From the NCBI GenBank assembly GCA_030637065.1, contig DAOVVQ010000080.1, forward strand, positions 1-13,373: 13,373 bases of DNA, in the 5' to 3' direction. Under the pieces are notes generated by a model, which saw only the letters and a list, made by a program, of their open reading frames with translations, made no database searches and was not told where the DNA came from. This stretch comes from Planctomycetota bacterium. Lineage in GTDB: Bacteria > Planctomycetota > Phycisphaerae > Sedimentisphaerales > Anaerohalosphaeraceae. Positions 1-7,736 of the stretch are shown here, piece after piece; positions within the stretch are counted from its first letter, which is position 1; each line of letters begins with the position of its first letter. Both the position numbers and the translations under genes were made by a program.

Positions 1-1112
1 CATTCTCCGCGGTTTATGTGCATCCAGCCCTTGGTTCCGTAGAACATGTTTCCGATCTTGATGCCGTCTTCGTGATTCGTCTTGAGGCCGCGGCCGCCGA
101 ACTCGAGTATGGTACCGTCGGCATATTTGAAGCTGGCATTCTGCGTGTTCGGGGTCTGCTGATCGCAGGGCTCTCCGAAGAAGCCGCCCATCGAGCTGAT
201 AGTGACGGGATGTTCATTCTTATTAAGGCCCCAGCGGGCTACGTCGAGTTGGTGCGGGCCCTGATTGCCGATATCGCCACAGCCGTAGTTCCAGTTCCAG
301 TGCCAGTTGTAATGGAAGCGGTTGTAGTTAAACGGCTGCTTTTTGGCAGGTCCGGTCCAGAGGTCGTAATCGACATTGTTCATGTAAGCCCGGTCGTAGT
401 GAACGCCCGGTTTGCCCCAGACGGAGAACTGACCCTTGTCTTTTCCAATGCCGTCTTTGACCGTGCCGATGCTCTCGCGTGTCTTATAGCACAGTCCCCT
501 TGCCATGTAGACATCGCCGATCCCGCCGCTGTGGAGGAAGTTCATTGCCTCGCGAACGTTCTTGATGGAACGGTTCTGGAAGCCGACCTCGACGATGCGG
601 TTGTATTTTCTGGCGGCCTCGACCATCTTTCGGCCTTCCCACAGGTTGAATGAGCAGGGTTTTTCGACGTAGACATGTTTGCCCGCCTGGCAGGCCCAGA
701 CGGTGCCAAGTGCGTGCCAGTGGTTCGGTGTCGCAAAGGCAACGGCGTCGATGTCTTTGTCTTCGAGGACCTTGCGCATGTCTTTTTCGGTCTGCGGCCT
801 GTAGCCGTGCTTCTTTGCGAATTCGTCGGCGCGCTCATCGAGGACGTTGCCGTCGGGGTCGCAGAGGGTTTTGATGCGGACATTGGGCATTTCACCGAAG
901 GCCTTGATGTGGCTGGTGCCCCTGCCGCGGAGACCGATTATGGCCATGTTGATGCGCTCGTTGGCACCGAAGACCTGCGCTGCCGGTGCGCTCGTTCGGA
1001 CAAGTTGGTCGGTGGCACATCCGGCAAACGTACTGGCGACAGCTACGCCGGCGGCTACTTTGGAACTGTGTTGCAGAAATTTACGACGTGACATGTTTGC
1101 TTTATTTGACAT
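1..1112 (-). CDS. Gfo/Idh/MocA family oxidoreductase, Tat-exported, C-terminus off the left edge
   Basis: Reading on the minus strand from ATG at 1112, one open frame runs 370 codons to the window edge with no stop, so the C-terminus is missing. AGGAGA lies about 8 nt upstream of the ATG. The N-terminus has a twin-arginine motif (SRRKFLQ, residues 8-14), a hydrophobic stretch and FAGC at 29-32, so it may be a Tat-exported lipoprotein. A Rossmann glycine motif GLRGRG (60-65) is followed by an acidic residue after the next strand (D85), as expected for NAD(P) binding. EKP at 150-152 is the family's catalytic-lysine signature, and the C-domain helix GDIGNQGPHQLDVARW (279-294) carries the conserved H and D. 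The family oxidises or reduces sugars and cyclitols; some exported members keep a tightly bound cofactor. It is divergent from the TIM-barrel gene at 1502. Substrate is unknown; family assignment is firm. Confidence 0.93.
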   Translation of the reverse strand, partial: MSNKANMSRRKFLQHSSKVAAGVAVASTFAGCATDQLVRTSAPAAQVFGANERINMAIIGLRGRGTSHIKAFGEMPNVRIKTLCDPDGNVLDERADEFAKKHGYRPQTEKDMRKVLEDKDIDAVAFATPNHWHALGTVWACQAGKHVYVEKPCSFNLWEGRKMVEAARKYNRIVEVGFQNRSIKNVREAMNFLHSGGIGDVYMARGLCYKTRESIGTVKDGIGKDKGQFSVWGKPGVHYDRAYMNNVDYDLWTGPAKKQPFNYNRFHYNWHWNWNYGCGDIGNQGPHQLDVARWGLNKNEHPVTISSMGGFFGEPCDQQTPNTQNASFKYADGTILEFGGRGLKTNHEDGIKIGNMFYGTKGWMHINRGE

Positions 1113-1207
1113 TTTACTCTCTCCTTTGCATACACTAAATCATGCGATTGAATACTGCTCCGGTTAGACCCGTTGGCGGAGCCACAATCCCAGCCGAGGC
1201 GAAGGTT

Positions 1208-1254
1208 ATAGCACCGAACACCGTTTTGCATGCCATACATTAGACGGGTGCTAT
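1208..1254. repeat. 8-bp inverted repeat at the putative promoter, possible operator
   Basis: ATAGCACC (1208-1215) and GGTGCTAT (1247-1254) are perfect reverse complements 31 nt apart. The right arm overlaps the putative minus-strand -10 and start site; the left arm lies about 30-40 nt downstream, with a GCATGC palindrome at 1228-1233 between them. It could be a paired regulator-binding site or a leader hairpin. In a 389-bp spacer an 8-bp pair could also arise by chance. Confidence 0.3.
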
Positions 1255-1281
1255 GTTACGGCGTCATTTTCGGGTTGTCAA
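1253..1281 (-). promoter_or_regulatory. Putative sigma70-type promoter for the Gfo/Idh/MocA gene
   Basis: On the minus strand, TTGACA (1281-1276) is followed by a 17-bp spacer and TAACAT (1258-1253). The -35 matches the consensus fully and the -10 at 4 of 6 positions. A start near 1246 would give a 5' leader of about 134 nt before ATG 1112. That leader contains a 6-bp stem GCTCCG/CGGAGC (1157-1162 and 1177-1182). The call comes from consensus matching only. Confidence 0.5.
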
Positions 1282-1338
1282 GGGGCATGGTTGGAGAAAA
1301 TGGCGACTAAAATAGCGGTGATTTGGTCGTTTTTCCTT

Positions 1339-1367
1339 TTGACGGACGGTTGTTTGTGGGGTAGCTT
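1339..1367 (+). promoter_or_regulatory. Weak candidate promoter for the plus-strand sugar operon
   Basis: TTGACG (1339-1344), a 17-bp spacer and TAGCTT (1362-1367) lie 134 bp upstream of ATG 1502. The -35 matches 5 of 6 consensus positions but the -10 only 3 of 6. It is the best plus-strand candidate seen in the divergent spacer. The rest of the spacer (1368-1487) shows no other structure I can support; AGGAG at 1488-1492 is the ribosome binding site of the next gene. Confidence 0.25.
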
Positions 1368-1501
1368 ATAGGCTCCGGCGCCGTTATGCGGGCAGACTTT
1401 GGCATAATGGGGGCTGGGATGCGGTTATGCTGTCCGTTGCTGTCCGGCGAACCCGGGTAGTGGGAAAGATCTGATCGGCCAAATAACAGGAGATCTGGCA
1501 C

Positions 1502-2374
1502 ATGAAAGACAGGCACACCAGAAGGCGTTTTTTGCAGACATCGGGTATTGGGGCAGGTGCGATCCTGGCTGGGGCGGGTAAGTCTATGGCACAGGGCAAG
1601 GCGCCCGCTGCTTCGGAAACCGGGTATGTAAAGGTTGGAAATAAGAGGCGGTTTAAGTTAGCCCTTGCGTCGTATACATTGAGGAACTTTAGTCTCGAAG
1701 AGACTATCGCGATGACCCAGCGGGTGGGGCTTGAAAATATTTCGCTTAAGAGCTTTCATCTGCCGCTCGACAGCAGCCGCAGGGAGATCAGGGCAGCGGC
1801 GGCGCAGGTCAGGGACGCGGGGCTTAACCTTTACGGCGGCGGGGTTATTAAGATGGCTACTAAGGAAACGATGGACCAGGCCTTCGAGTATGCAAAGGCT
1901 GCTGGTTTTAAGACGATTATCGGTGTGCCGGGGCCGGATCTTATGGGTCTGGCCAATAAGAAGGTGGCTGAGTATGACATTCAGATCGCCATTCACAATC
2001 ACGGTCCGGGGGACGATATCTGGCCGGTGCCGTCGGTTATTTACGAAAAGATCAAACATCTCGACAAACGCATCGGCCTGTGCGTCGATATCGGGCATAC
2101 CCAGCGAGTGGGCGTCGACCCAGCCGAGTCTATACGCAAGTATTCCGACAGGGTATTGGATATTCACCTCAAGGATGTTTCCTCGGCGACGAAGGAGGGT
2201 AAGACGGTCGAGATCGGTCGGGGCGTTATCGATATTCCCAAGGTTCTCAGGACGATGATCGATGTCGGGTATTCGGGTATGGCGGCGTTCGAGTATGAAA
2301 AGGACAAGGAGGACCCGTTAGCCGGTCTGGCTGAGTCGGTCGGATATGTTCGAGGCGTATTAGGGACGATTTAA
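1502..2374 (+). CDS. Sugar phosphate isomerase/epimerase-like TIM barrel, Tat-exported
   Basis: 290 aa, with AGGAG 9 nt before the ATG. The N-terminus is a Tat signal (TRRRFLQ at 6-12, a Gly/Ala-rich hydrophobic segment, likely cleavage near SMA-Q at 28-31). The mature part is a xylose isomerase-like TIM barrel (AP endonuclease 2 fold). Visible active-site motifs are AIHNHG (163-168), CVDIGHT (194-200, D-x-x-H pair), DIHLKD (220-225) and AFEYEKD (262-268). By analogy with tagatose 3-epimerase-type enzymes, D196, H199, H222 and E264 would bind the divalent metal. The position usually holding a glutamate before the N/H-H pair appears to be His165. The family isomerises, epimerises or dehydrates sugars and keto-sugars. 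It is first in a run with the lipoproteins at 2454 and 3894 and divergent from a Gfo/Idh enzyme, which suggests it acts on an oxidised sugar outside the cytoplasm. The exact reaction cannot be assigned. Confidence 0.9.
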   Translation: MKDRHTRRRFLQTSGIGAGAILAGAGKSMAQGKAPAASETGYVKVGNKRRFKLALASYTLRNFSLEETIAMTQRVGLENISLKSFHLPLDSSRREIRAAAAQVRDAGLNLYGGGVIKMATKETMDQAFEYAKAAGFKTIIGVPGPDLMGLANKKVAEYDIQIAIHNHGPGDDIWPVPSVIYEKIKHLDKRIGLCVDIGHTQRVGVDPAESIRKYSDRVLDIHLKDVSSATKEGKTVEIGRGVIDIPKVLRTMIDVGYSGMAAFEYEKDKEDPLAGLAESVGYVRGVLGTI

Positions 2375-2453
2375 CCGGCGCGGCGGTATGCGAAGGTCTT
2401 TGTTTGGTTCGAGAGGTTTAGCTGAAATATGTATTCTACGAAAGGGTATTGCG

Positions 2454-3878
2454 ATGTTGAGAAGGATGCTATTGGCGTCATTGGCAATTGTCCTGGTTGT
2501 CGGTCTGGCTTCGTGCAGACAACAGCCGGGGGACGAATCGGAAACCGAAGGCAAGCAGAGGGCTGAGATGGTGTTTACAGGCGCAAAGGGCGAAGTGAAG
2601 CTGATGACTCTCGATCCGGGACATTTTCACGCTGCGCTGATCCAGAAGGTGATGTATGATCAGGTCTCGCCGACGGTCTATGTATATGCGCCCGCCGGTT
2701 CGGATGTCGAGGACCATCTCAACCGCATTAAGGGTTTCAATACGAGGGCGGATAATCCGACGAGCTGGGAAGAGGTCGTGTATACCGGCGACGATTATCT
2801 GGAGAAGATGCTGGAAGAGAGGCCCGGCAACGTGGTTGTCTTATCGGGCAGTAACAAGAAGAAGGCCCAGTATATCAAGGCCTGTGCCGATGCGGGGCTG
2901 CATGTTTTAGCTGACAAGCCGATGTGCATCGATGCCGAGGGTTTTGGGTTGATCGAGGAGGCGTTCAAATCAGCTAAGAAAAACGACGTTCTGGTCTACG
3001 ATATTATGACCGAGCGGTCGGAGATCACGACCATTTTGCAGAAGGCCTTAGCCGCGAATGCGAGTGTTTTCGGGCAGTTGCAGGCAGGTACGGTTGACGA
3101 ACCCGCGGTGGTGAAGGAAAGCGTGCATCACTTTTTCAAGTACGTTTCGGGCAATCCCATCAAGCGTCCCGGCTGGTATGTCGACACGACCCAGCAGGGT
3201 GAAGGTATCGTCGACGTTACGACGCACCTTGTCGATCTGGTGATGTGGGAGACGTTCCCGGATCAGGTTATCAATTATGACGATATCGAGGTTAAGCGGG
3301 CCAGGCGCTGGCCGACGATGCTTAGTCAGGCCCAGTATACGAAGATCACCCGTCTTGAAGACTTTCCCGATTTTTTGCAGGACAAGCTGGATGCCAGCGG
3401 CGAACTGCCCTGCTATGCCAACGGCGAGATAATCTTTACGATTAAGGATATTTATGCCAGGGCAGCGGTTACATGGAACTTTCAGGCACCCGAGGGCGCC
3501 AAGGACACGCACTATTCGATAATGAGGGGCACCAAGGCCAATGTGATCATTCGACAGGGCGAGGAAGAGGATTACAAGCCCGAGTTGTATATCGAGGGGG
3601 CGGCTGGGACTAAGGAAGGCGAACTTCTCCAGGCGCTGGTTCCGGCGATCGCCGAGCTTGGAAAGAACTGGCCCGGAGTAGTAATGGACCGGAAAAACGA
3701 TATGTGGCATGTGGTGATACCTGACAAGTATCGTATCGGGCATGAGGCGCACTTCGGTGAGGTTGCAGAGCGGTTCCTGAAGTATCTTGTGGACGGCGAG
3801 CTGCCCGCGTGGGAAGAGCCTGATATGAAGACCAAGTACCACACGACGACGACGGCATTGGAAAAAGCGATGCAATAA
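2454..3878 (+). CDS. Degenerate Gfo/Idh-type lipoprotein (putative oxidoreductase C-terminal domain family)
   Basis: The ATG at 2454 is preferred over the longer frame start at 2388: it has AAAGGG (2441-2446) 7 nt upstream and begins a proper lipoprotein signal (MLRR, a hydrophobic core, lipobox LASC with C21). The 2388 start lacks a ribosome site and would put 22 residues before the signal. This gives 474 aa. The N-domain resembles a Gfo/Idh Rossmann fold, but the glycine loop is replaced by TLDPGHFHAAL, and the EKP signature reads LADKPM. The C-domain helix GEGIVDVTTHLVDLVMW keeps the His/Asp pattern. This matches the family annotated as 'putative oxidoreductase C-terminal domain' (Oxidoreduct_C), known from Bacteroidota and Planctomycetota; no precise reaction is established that I know of. 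It lies 79 nt after the TIM barrel and 15 nt before the DUF6807 gene, so probably one operon. Confidence 0.88.
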   Translation: MLRRMLLASLAIVLVVGLASCRQQPGDESETEGKQRAEMVFTGAKGEVKLMTLDPGHFHAALIQKVMYDQVSPTVYVYAPAGSDVEDHLNRIKGFNTRADNPTSWEEVVYTGDDYLEKMLEERPGNVVVLSGSNKKKAQYIKACADAGLHVLADKPMCIDAEGFGLIEEAFKSAKKNDVLVYDIMTERSEITTILQKALAANASVFGQLQAGTVDEPAVVKESVHHFFKYVSGNPIKRPGWYVDTTQQGEGIVDVTTHLVDLVMWETFPDQVINYDDIEVKRARRWPTMLSQAQYTKITRLEDFPDFLQDKLDASGELPCYANGEIIFTIKDIYARAAVTWNFQAPEGAKDTHYSIMRGTKANVIIRQGEEEDYKPELYIEGAAGTKEGELLQALVPAIAELGKNWPGVVMDRKNDMWHVVIPDKYRIGHEAHFGEVAERFLKYLVDGELPAWEEPDMKTKYHTTTTALEKAMQ

Positions 3879-3893
3879 GGAAAGGATGACGCT

Positions 3894-4844
3894 ATGAGAC
3901 GGCTGATTTGTGCACTGGGTATCATTACGGTTTTGGGCGGTTGCGGGAATGCGGGCAGCGCGACGGGCAAGGTCCGGTTCGAGGAAGGCAACGAAGAAGT
4001 TCGCGTACTGCTCGACGGTCGACACTTTACGAGCTACCGTTACGATGCGGATTTTACGAAGCCGATCCTCTATCCGGTGCGTACCCCGTCCGGCGTGATT
4101 GTAAATCGCAGCGGGCCATTAGTGCCGCTTGAAGGCGAAACGACCGACCATCCGCATCATGTTGGGATATTCTTTACTTATGACGAGGTAAACGACAGCG
4201 GTTTTTGGAATAATACGACGTATCCGCCGCAGGTCAAACATGTAAAGGTTACGGAAATGGCCGGCGGCGAATCGGGGCGGCTCTCAACCGTGATGCACTG
4301 GACGGACGAGGCGGGGGCGGTGCTGCTGGAAGAAAAGCGGACGATGACGTTTCACTCTGGCGAAGATGAATATGCCATTGATTTTGATATCGATCTTACC
4401 GCCCGCGAAAAGGTCGAATTTGGCGATACGAAGGAGGGCATGTTTGCGATCCGGGTCGCCGACTGGCTTTCGGAAAAGCACGGCAACGGTCGGTATTTAA
4501 GTTCCAACGGCGACGAGACCGAAAAGGACGTCTGGGGCAAACGTGCGGCGTGGGTCCGCCTGCAGGGCGAAAAGGACGGGAAGGTCGTCGGTATCGCGAT
4601 AATGAACCACCCGTCGAGCATAAACTACCCGACTTTCTGGCATGCGCGGGGGTATGGGCTGTTTGCAGCCAATCCGTTGGGGCAGTACGCTTTCGAGAAG
4701 GGGCGAAAGAAGGATAATCCTGTGACGTTCGGCCTTACGCTGAGGCCCGGCGAAAAGGCACACTTCGCCTTTCGGGTGGTCATCTACGAGGGTCAAAGGA
4801 CGCAAGACCAGCTCCAGGAGGCATTCAAGAAATTTGCCAGATAG
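3894..4844 (+). CDS. DUF6807 ('PmoA family') lipoprotein
   Basis: 316 aa, with AAAGGA (3881-3886) 7 nt before the ATG and only 15 nt after the preceding stop. A short lipoprotein signal ends at LGGC (C17). Family hallmarks are KPILYPVRTPSG (56-67), DHPHHVGIFF (85-94), DTKEGMFAIRVA (178-189) and a conserved stretch from VGIAIMNHP to FAANPLG (232-263). These identify the family often labelled 'PmoA' or methane oxygenase in databases; it is unrelated to particulate methane monooxygenase and is now called DUF6807. Members are mostly exported and often sit next to Gfo/Idh oxidoreductases and sugar isomerases, as here. The His-rich DHPHH segment could be catalytic or metal-binding, but this is unproven. 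It is probably the last gene of the sugar operon; no classical terminator follows. Confidence 0.9.
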   Translation: MRRLICALGIITVLGGCGNAGSATGKVRFEEGNEEVRVLLDGRHFTSYRYDADFTKPILYPVRTPSGVIVNRSGPLVPLEGETTDHPHHVGIFFTYDEVNDSGFWNNTTYPPQVKHVKVTEMAGGESGRLSTVMHWTDEAGAVLLEEKRTMTFHSGEDEYAIDFDIDLTAREKVEFGDTKEGMFAIRVADWLSEKHGNGRYLSSNGDETEKDVWGKRAAWVRLQGEKDGKVVGIAIMNHPSSINYPTFWHARGYGLFAANPLGQYAFEKGRKKDNPVTFGLTLRPGEKAHFAFRVVIYEGQRTQDQLQEAFKKFAR

Positions 4845-4886
4845 GCCTGGAAGGCGGATATAGTCGCGACTTTGCTGCGTCTTAAA

Positions 4887-4910
4887 CATGCTTGTACAGG
4901 CACAAGTATG
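4887..4910 (+). other. Stem-loop downstream of the sugar operon
   Basis: Nine base pairs (4887-4895 with 4902-4910, one G-U) enclose the 6-nt loop ACAGGC, 42 nt after the DUF6807 stop. No U-tract follows, so it is not a canonical intrinsic terminator. It might protect the 3' end of the transcript. Confidence 0.3.
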
Positions 4911-4981
4911 GCACCTGGCCAAAGCAAACAAACCAAAAAAAGGACCTGCGGTGCCTCCAATTTCCGCTTGCAACAACAAGA

Positions 4982-5087
4982 CCGAAAAAGGTACCAGGTA
5001 CCTTTAATTCTAGCATTTTGCCTGTTTTTACATCCTCCTGCCACTTTTTCAGTTAAAATTAAATGTACCTGGTACCTTTAATTTCGG
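4982..5087. repeat. REPIN/MITE-like element: two GTACC-N-GGTAC palindromes in inverted arrangement
   Basis: Two near-identical palindromic units lie here. The first (4987-5005) has perfect 9-bp arms AAAGGTACC/GGTACCTTT around one base. The second (5056-5084) pairs 13 of 14 positions around base 5070. GTACC-N-GGTACCTTTAATT occurs at 4991-5009 and 5065-5083 with only the central base different. The ends are also inverted: CCGAAA at 4982-4987 and TTTCGG at 5082-5087. Reading 5087 back to 5056 repeats the left end apart from a 3-nt insertion and two end or arm substitutions. The organisation (two short palindromes in inverted orientation, AT-rich spacer, intergenic) fits a REPIN or small MITE mobilised in trans by a RAYT/IS200-type transposase. 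No such transposase is in the window. Confidence 0.65.
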
Positions 5088-5105
5088 AAAAGGAGGAAAA
5101 GGTGT

Positions 5106-5143
5106 CTGACCCCTTTAATTCAAACTGACCCCTTTAATTCAAA
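5106..5143. repeat. Perfect tandem 19-bp direct repeat, two copies
   Basis: CTGACCCCTTTAATTCAAA occurs at 5106-5124 and again at 5125-5143 with no gap. Its TTTAATTC part also ends the palindromic unit at 5003-5010, so the tandem copies probably belong to the same repeat family. The rest of the 432-bp spacer 4845-5276 has no gene I can support. TTGCAT-N17-TACCAT (5170-5198) is a very weak promoter candidate for the kinase gene. Confidence 0.7.
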
Positions 5144-5276
5144 GTTTTCTGTTTTTCGCCATTGATTTCTTGCATTGTCCGCCTTGTGCGTGTACCATGA
5201 TAGATGAATTGTGCTGGCAGGAATGGGGGTGACGGATTTCCTGTGTCCGCAAAACCGTGCAGGGCGGCTTTGAACT

Positions 5277-7736
5277 ATGGTTGATGAGGCTCAAGAAAAC
5301 AAAGTCCCCATGGAAGAGGCGACTATTCTGATCGTCGATGACGACGACGGGCTGTCCTCGCTCATGCAGAGGTGTCTGAGGGAGGCTGGCTTTAAGACCT
5401 CCCGAGCAGCCACAGCCGCTCAGGCTCTCGACTGGCTCAGCGCCAACCGGGCCGACCTGATGCTCCTCGATCATCAATTGCCCGATCTGACCGGCAAGGA
5501 GATGGTTCTCAAGCTCTCGCAAAGAAAGCAGATCGTCCCATTTGTTACCATAAGCGGACAGGGCGACGAGCAGGTTGTCGTCGAGATGATGAAATCCGGT
5601 GCGCTGGATTATGTCGTAAAAGATGACGCGATGCTGGAGTTGCTGCCGTCGGTGGTTATCCGGGCGATCGAGCAGCACAAACGGCAGAAGAAACTCGATC
5701 ATGCCAATGAGATGCTCTTCCGTCAGGCGAGGGTCAACACCCGCTTAGCCGAACTTTCAAAGGCAATTATGGCCTCCATGTCCATTGAAGATATCTCTGA
5801 GATAACTTTGCAGTGCGCCAAAGAATTAACTTCGAGCGGCATAGCTTTTGTGGGCTACATCGATCCTGAAACAGGCTACCTGATCTCTCCTACGCTAACC
5901 AGGACTGTATGGCAGCAGTGTAAAGTTGCCGACAAGAATATTGTTTTCAAGGAGTTTCGAGGGCTTTGGGGATGGGTTCTGAAGAACAAGAAATCATTGT
6001 TGGCCAATGAGCCAATCGGACATCCGGCCTCCTCGGGAATACCTGACGGTCATATTGCGATACATCGGTTCCTTTCGGCTCCCTGTACGATGGGCAGCGA
6101 TCTCATCGGCCAGATAGCCGTTGCCAACAGCGGGCAGGATTATACCGGGGCCGACCTGGAGGTCATCGAGCGGTTAGCGGATCTTTATGCACTTGCAGTT
6201 CAACGGAAGCATCGCGAAGATGCACTTCAAAATACGACGGACACACTCAACAGTGTTTTGGATTCGGCCACCGAGTTTGCCATCGCCGCGACCGACCTTG
6301 ACTTTCGCATTCTTCACTATAACCAGACTGCCGAGCGAATCTTCGGTTATAAAGCCGACGAGGTCATAGGCAAGACAGTCATGGAAATGCACACTAAGGA
6401 AAACGTCAGCAGCGAACGCTTCGAGGAGGCCATTGAGATCGTTCGGCAGGACGGAAAGTTCGAATACGACGTCGTCATGGAAAAAGAGACTGGCAAAAAG
6501 CAACATATCAACTCCATCATCATGCCGATGCACAACGCATCCGGCGTCATGACGGGTTATATTCTTATCTCACATGATATAACGCAGAGTAAAGAGAGCA
6601 AGGAGGAGATAATCAAGCTGGCCAAGTTTCCCGACGAGAACCCGAATCCTGTCCTTCGTATCTCCGGGGATGGAGCTATTCTCTACGGCAACAGGGCAAG
6701 TCAGCGGCTTCTTGAGCTTTTGAAGGGCAAGAACAGCCAGTCCCTGTCGGCCAAGTGGCATCGGCTGATCTTCGATGCCGTCGCCTCGACGCCGCCGAAA
6801 CGCATAGAGGTACAATGCGACGACCGGATATTTTCACTGACGTTCGCCCCGGTCAAAGAGAGCGATTATGTCAATGTTTACGCCCTGGATATCACCGTCG
6901 CCAAGGAGGCCGAGCAGCAGCTTCGCCGGGGCCGGGACGAGCTTGAAAAACGTGTAAAGGAGCGAACAACAGAACTTAGCAAGACCGTTTCCGAACTTCA
7001 GATCGAGGTTACCGAACGGATCAAGGCCGAGAGAATAATTCTTGCAGACCAGCAGCAACTCAGGAAGATGGCGGCTGAGCTGCTGCTCACCGAGGAACGG
7101 GAGCGGCGTGAGATCGCCGTTGCGCTGCACGATTCGATCGGTCAGATTTTGGCCTTTTCGTCAATCGAGCTGGCCAACTTTCTCAAGACCGCCCCGCCGG
7201 AATTTGCAGAACGCCTCACTACCGTCCGGCAGCTCGTCGAACAGGCCATCGATGAGACGCGATCGCTGACTTTTGATCTGAGCCCGACTATCCTCTACAC
7301 GTTCGGTCTGGACGCGGCGATCGAACAATTGACGGAGCAGTTTTCAAACGAGCACGGTATCGAGTGTTCCTTTGAGACCTGCCCGGAGCAGAAAGACCTC
7401 AGCAAGGAGGTGCAGGTTCTTCTTTTCAGGGCTGTCCGGGAGTTGCTTGTAAACGTTGTCAAACACGCACAGGCCGGGGCTGCAAGGGTAAGCATGGCCA
7501 AAGTGGACCATAATATCGAGATCGTCGTTGAGGATGACGGCGACGGATTTGACATCGTCGGCATGGATACGGCAAAGGAATATCCGACCGGTCTGGGACT
7601 GTTCAGCGTTCGTGAGCGTCTCACACATCTGGGAGGTTCGCTTGCTATCGACTCCGATGAAGAACGAGGGACAAAGGTTACGCTGCTGGCACCGCTAAAA
7701 CAACAAACCGATAATAGTAATGGAATCAGCCGATGA
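5277..7736 (+). CDS. Soluble hybrid histidine kinase, REC-GAF-PAS-PAS-HisKA_3-HATPase
   Basis: 819 aa with no membrane segment, so cytoplasmic. An N-terminal receiver (about 15-133) has the acidic pocket D21-D24, phosphoacceptor D65, T91 and K115. Next come a short helical linker, a GAF domain (about 155-310), a PAS domain (about 322-438) and a second, more degenerate PAS (about 448-545). A coiled coil (about 545-605) leads to a HisKA_3 dimerisation domain with phospho-accepting H618 in VALHDSIGQ. The HATPase shows N726 in the N box (RELLVNVVKHA), DDGDG (753-757) and GLGLFSVRERL (772-782). This is the NarX/DegS-type kinase class, which pairs with NarL/FixJ regulators; its TGA overlaps the ATG of just such a gene. 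The N-terminal receiver implies input from another kinase. The start has only a weak AGGG 12 nt upstream, but the receiver begins right after it and no better start is present. Confidence 0.93.
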   Translation: MVDEAQENKVPMEEATILIVDDDDGLSSLMQRCLREAGFKTSRAATAAQALDWLSANRADLMLLDHQLPDLTGKEMVLKLSQRKQIVPFVTISGQGDEQVVVEMMKSGALDYVVKDDAMLELLPSVVIRAIEQHKRQKKLDHANEMLFRQARVNTRLAELSKAIMASMSIEDISEITLQCAKELTSSGIAFVGYIDPETGYLISPTLTRTVWQQCKVADKNIVFKEFRGLWGWVLKNKKSLLANEPIGHPASSGIPDGHIAIHRFLSAPCTMGSDLIGQIAVANSGQDYTGADLEVIERLADLYALAVQRKHREDALQNTTDTLNSVLDSATEFAIAATDLDFRILHYNQTAERIFGYKADEVIGKTVMEMHTKENVSSERFEEAIEIVRQDGKFEYDVVMEKETGKKQHINSIIMPMHNASGVMTGYILISHDITQSKESKEEIIKLAKFPDENPNPVLRISGDGAILYGNRASQRLLELLKGKNSQSLSAKWHRLIFDAVASTPPKRIEVQCDDRIFSLTFAPVKESDYVNVYALDITVAKEAEQQLRRGRDELEKRVKERTTELSKTVSELQIEVTERIKAERIILADQQQLRKMAAELLLTEERERREIAVALHDSIGQILAFSSIELANFLKTAPPEFAERLTTVRQLVEQAIDETRSLTFDLSPTILYTFGLDAAIEQLTEQFSNEHGIECSFETCPEQKDLSKEVQVLLFRAVRELLVNVVKHAQAGAARVSMAKVDHNIEIVVEDDGDGFDIVGMDTAKEYPTGLGLFSVRERLTHLGGSLAIDSDEERGTKVTLLAPLKQQTDNSNGISR

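Noticed and set aside
18..653. Long plus-strand open frame (211 codons) at the left end
   Set aside because: It lies antisense to the Gfo/Idh/MocA gene, whose minus-strand frame has clear family motifs and a ribosome site; the plus-strand product shows no recognisable domain.
3048..4025. Minus-strand open frame of 325 codons
   Set aside because: It is antisense to the degenerate Gfo/Idh lipoprotein and the start of the DUF6807 gene, with no domain or export signal of its own.
3894..4844. Annotation as methane monooxygenase subunit PmoA
   Set aside because: The family label is a historical misnomer; this is a soluble lipoprotein without the membrane helices or copper-site context of PmoA.
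4872..5081. Small plus-strand open frame in the repeat-rich spacer
   Set aside because: It ends inside the palindromic repeats, has no ribosome site and no recognisable domain.
5106..5143. Tandem repeat as a possible CRISPR fragment
   Set aside because: The two copies abut without spacers, and no cas genes or further copies are present.
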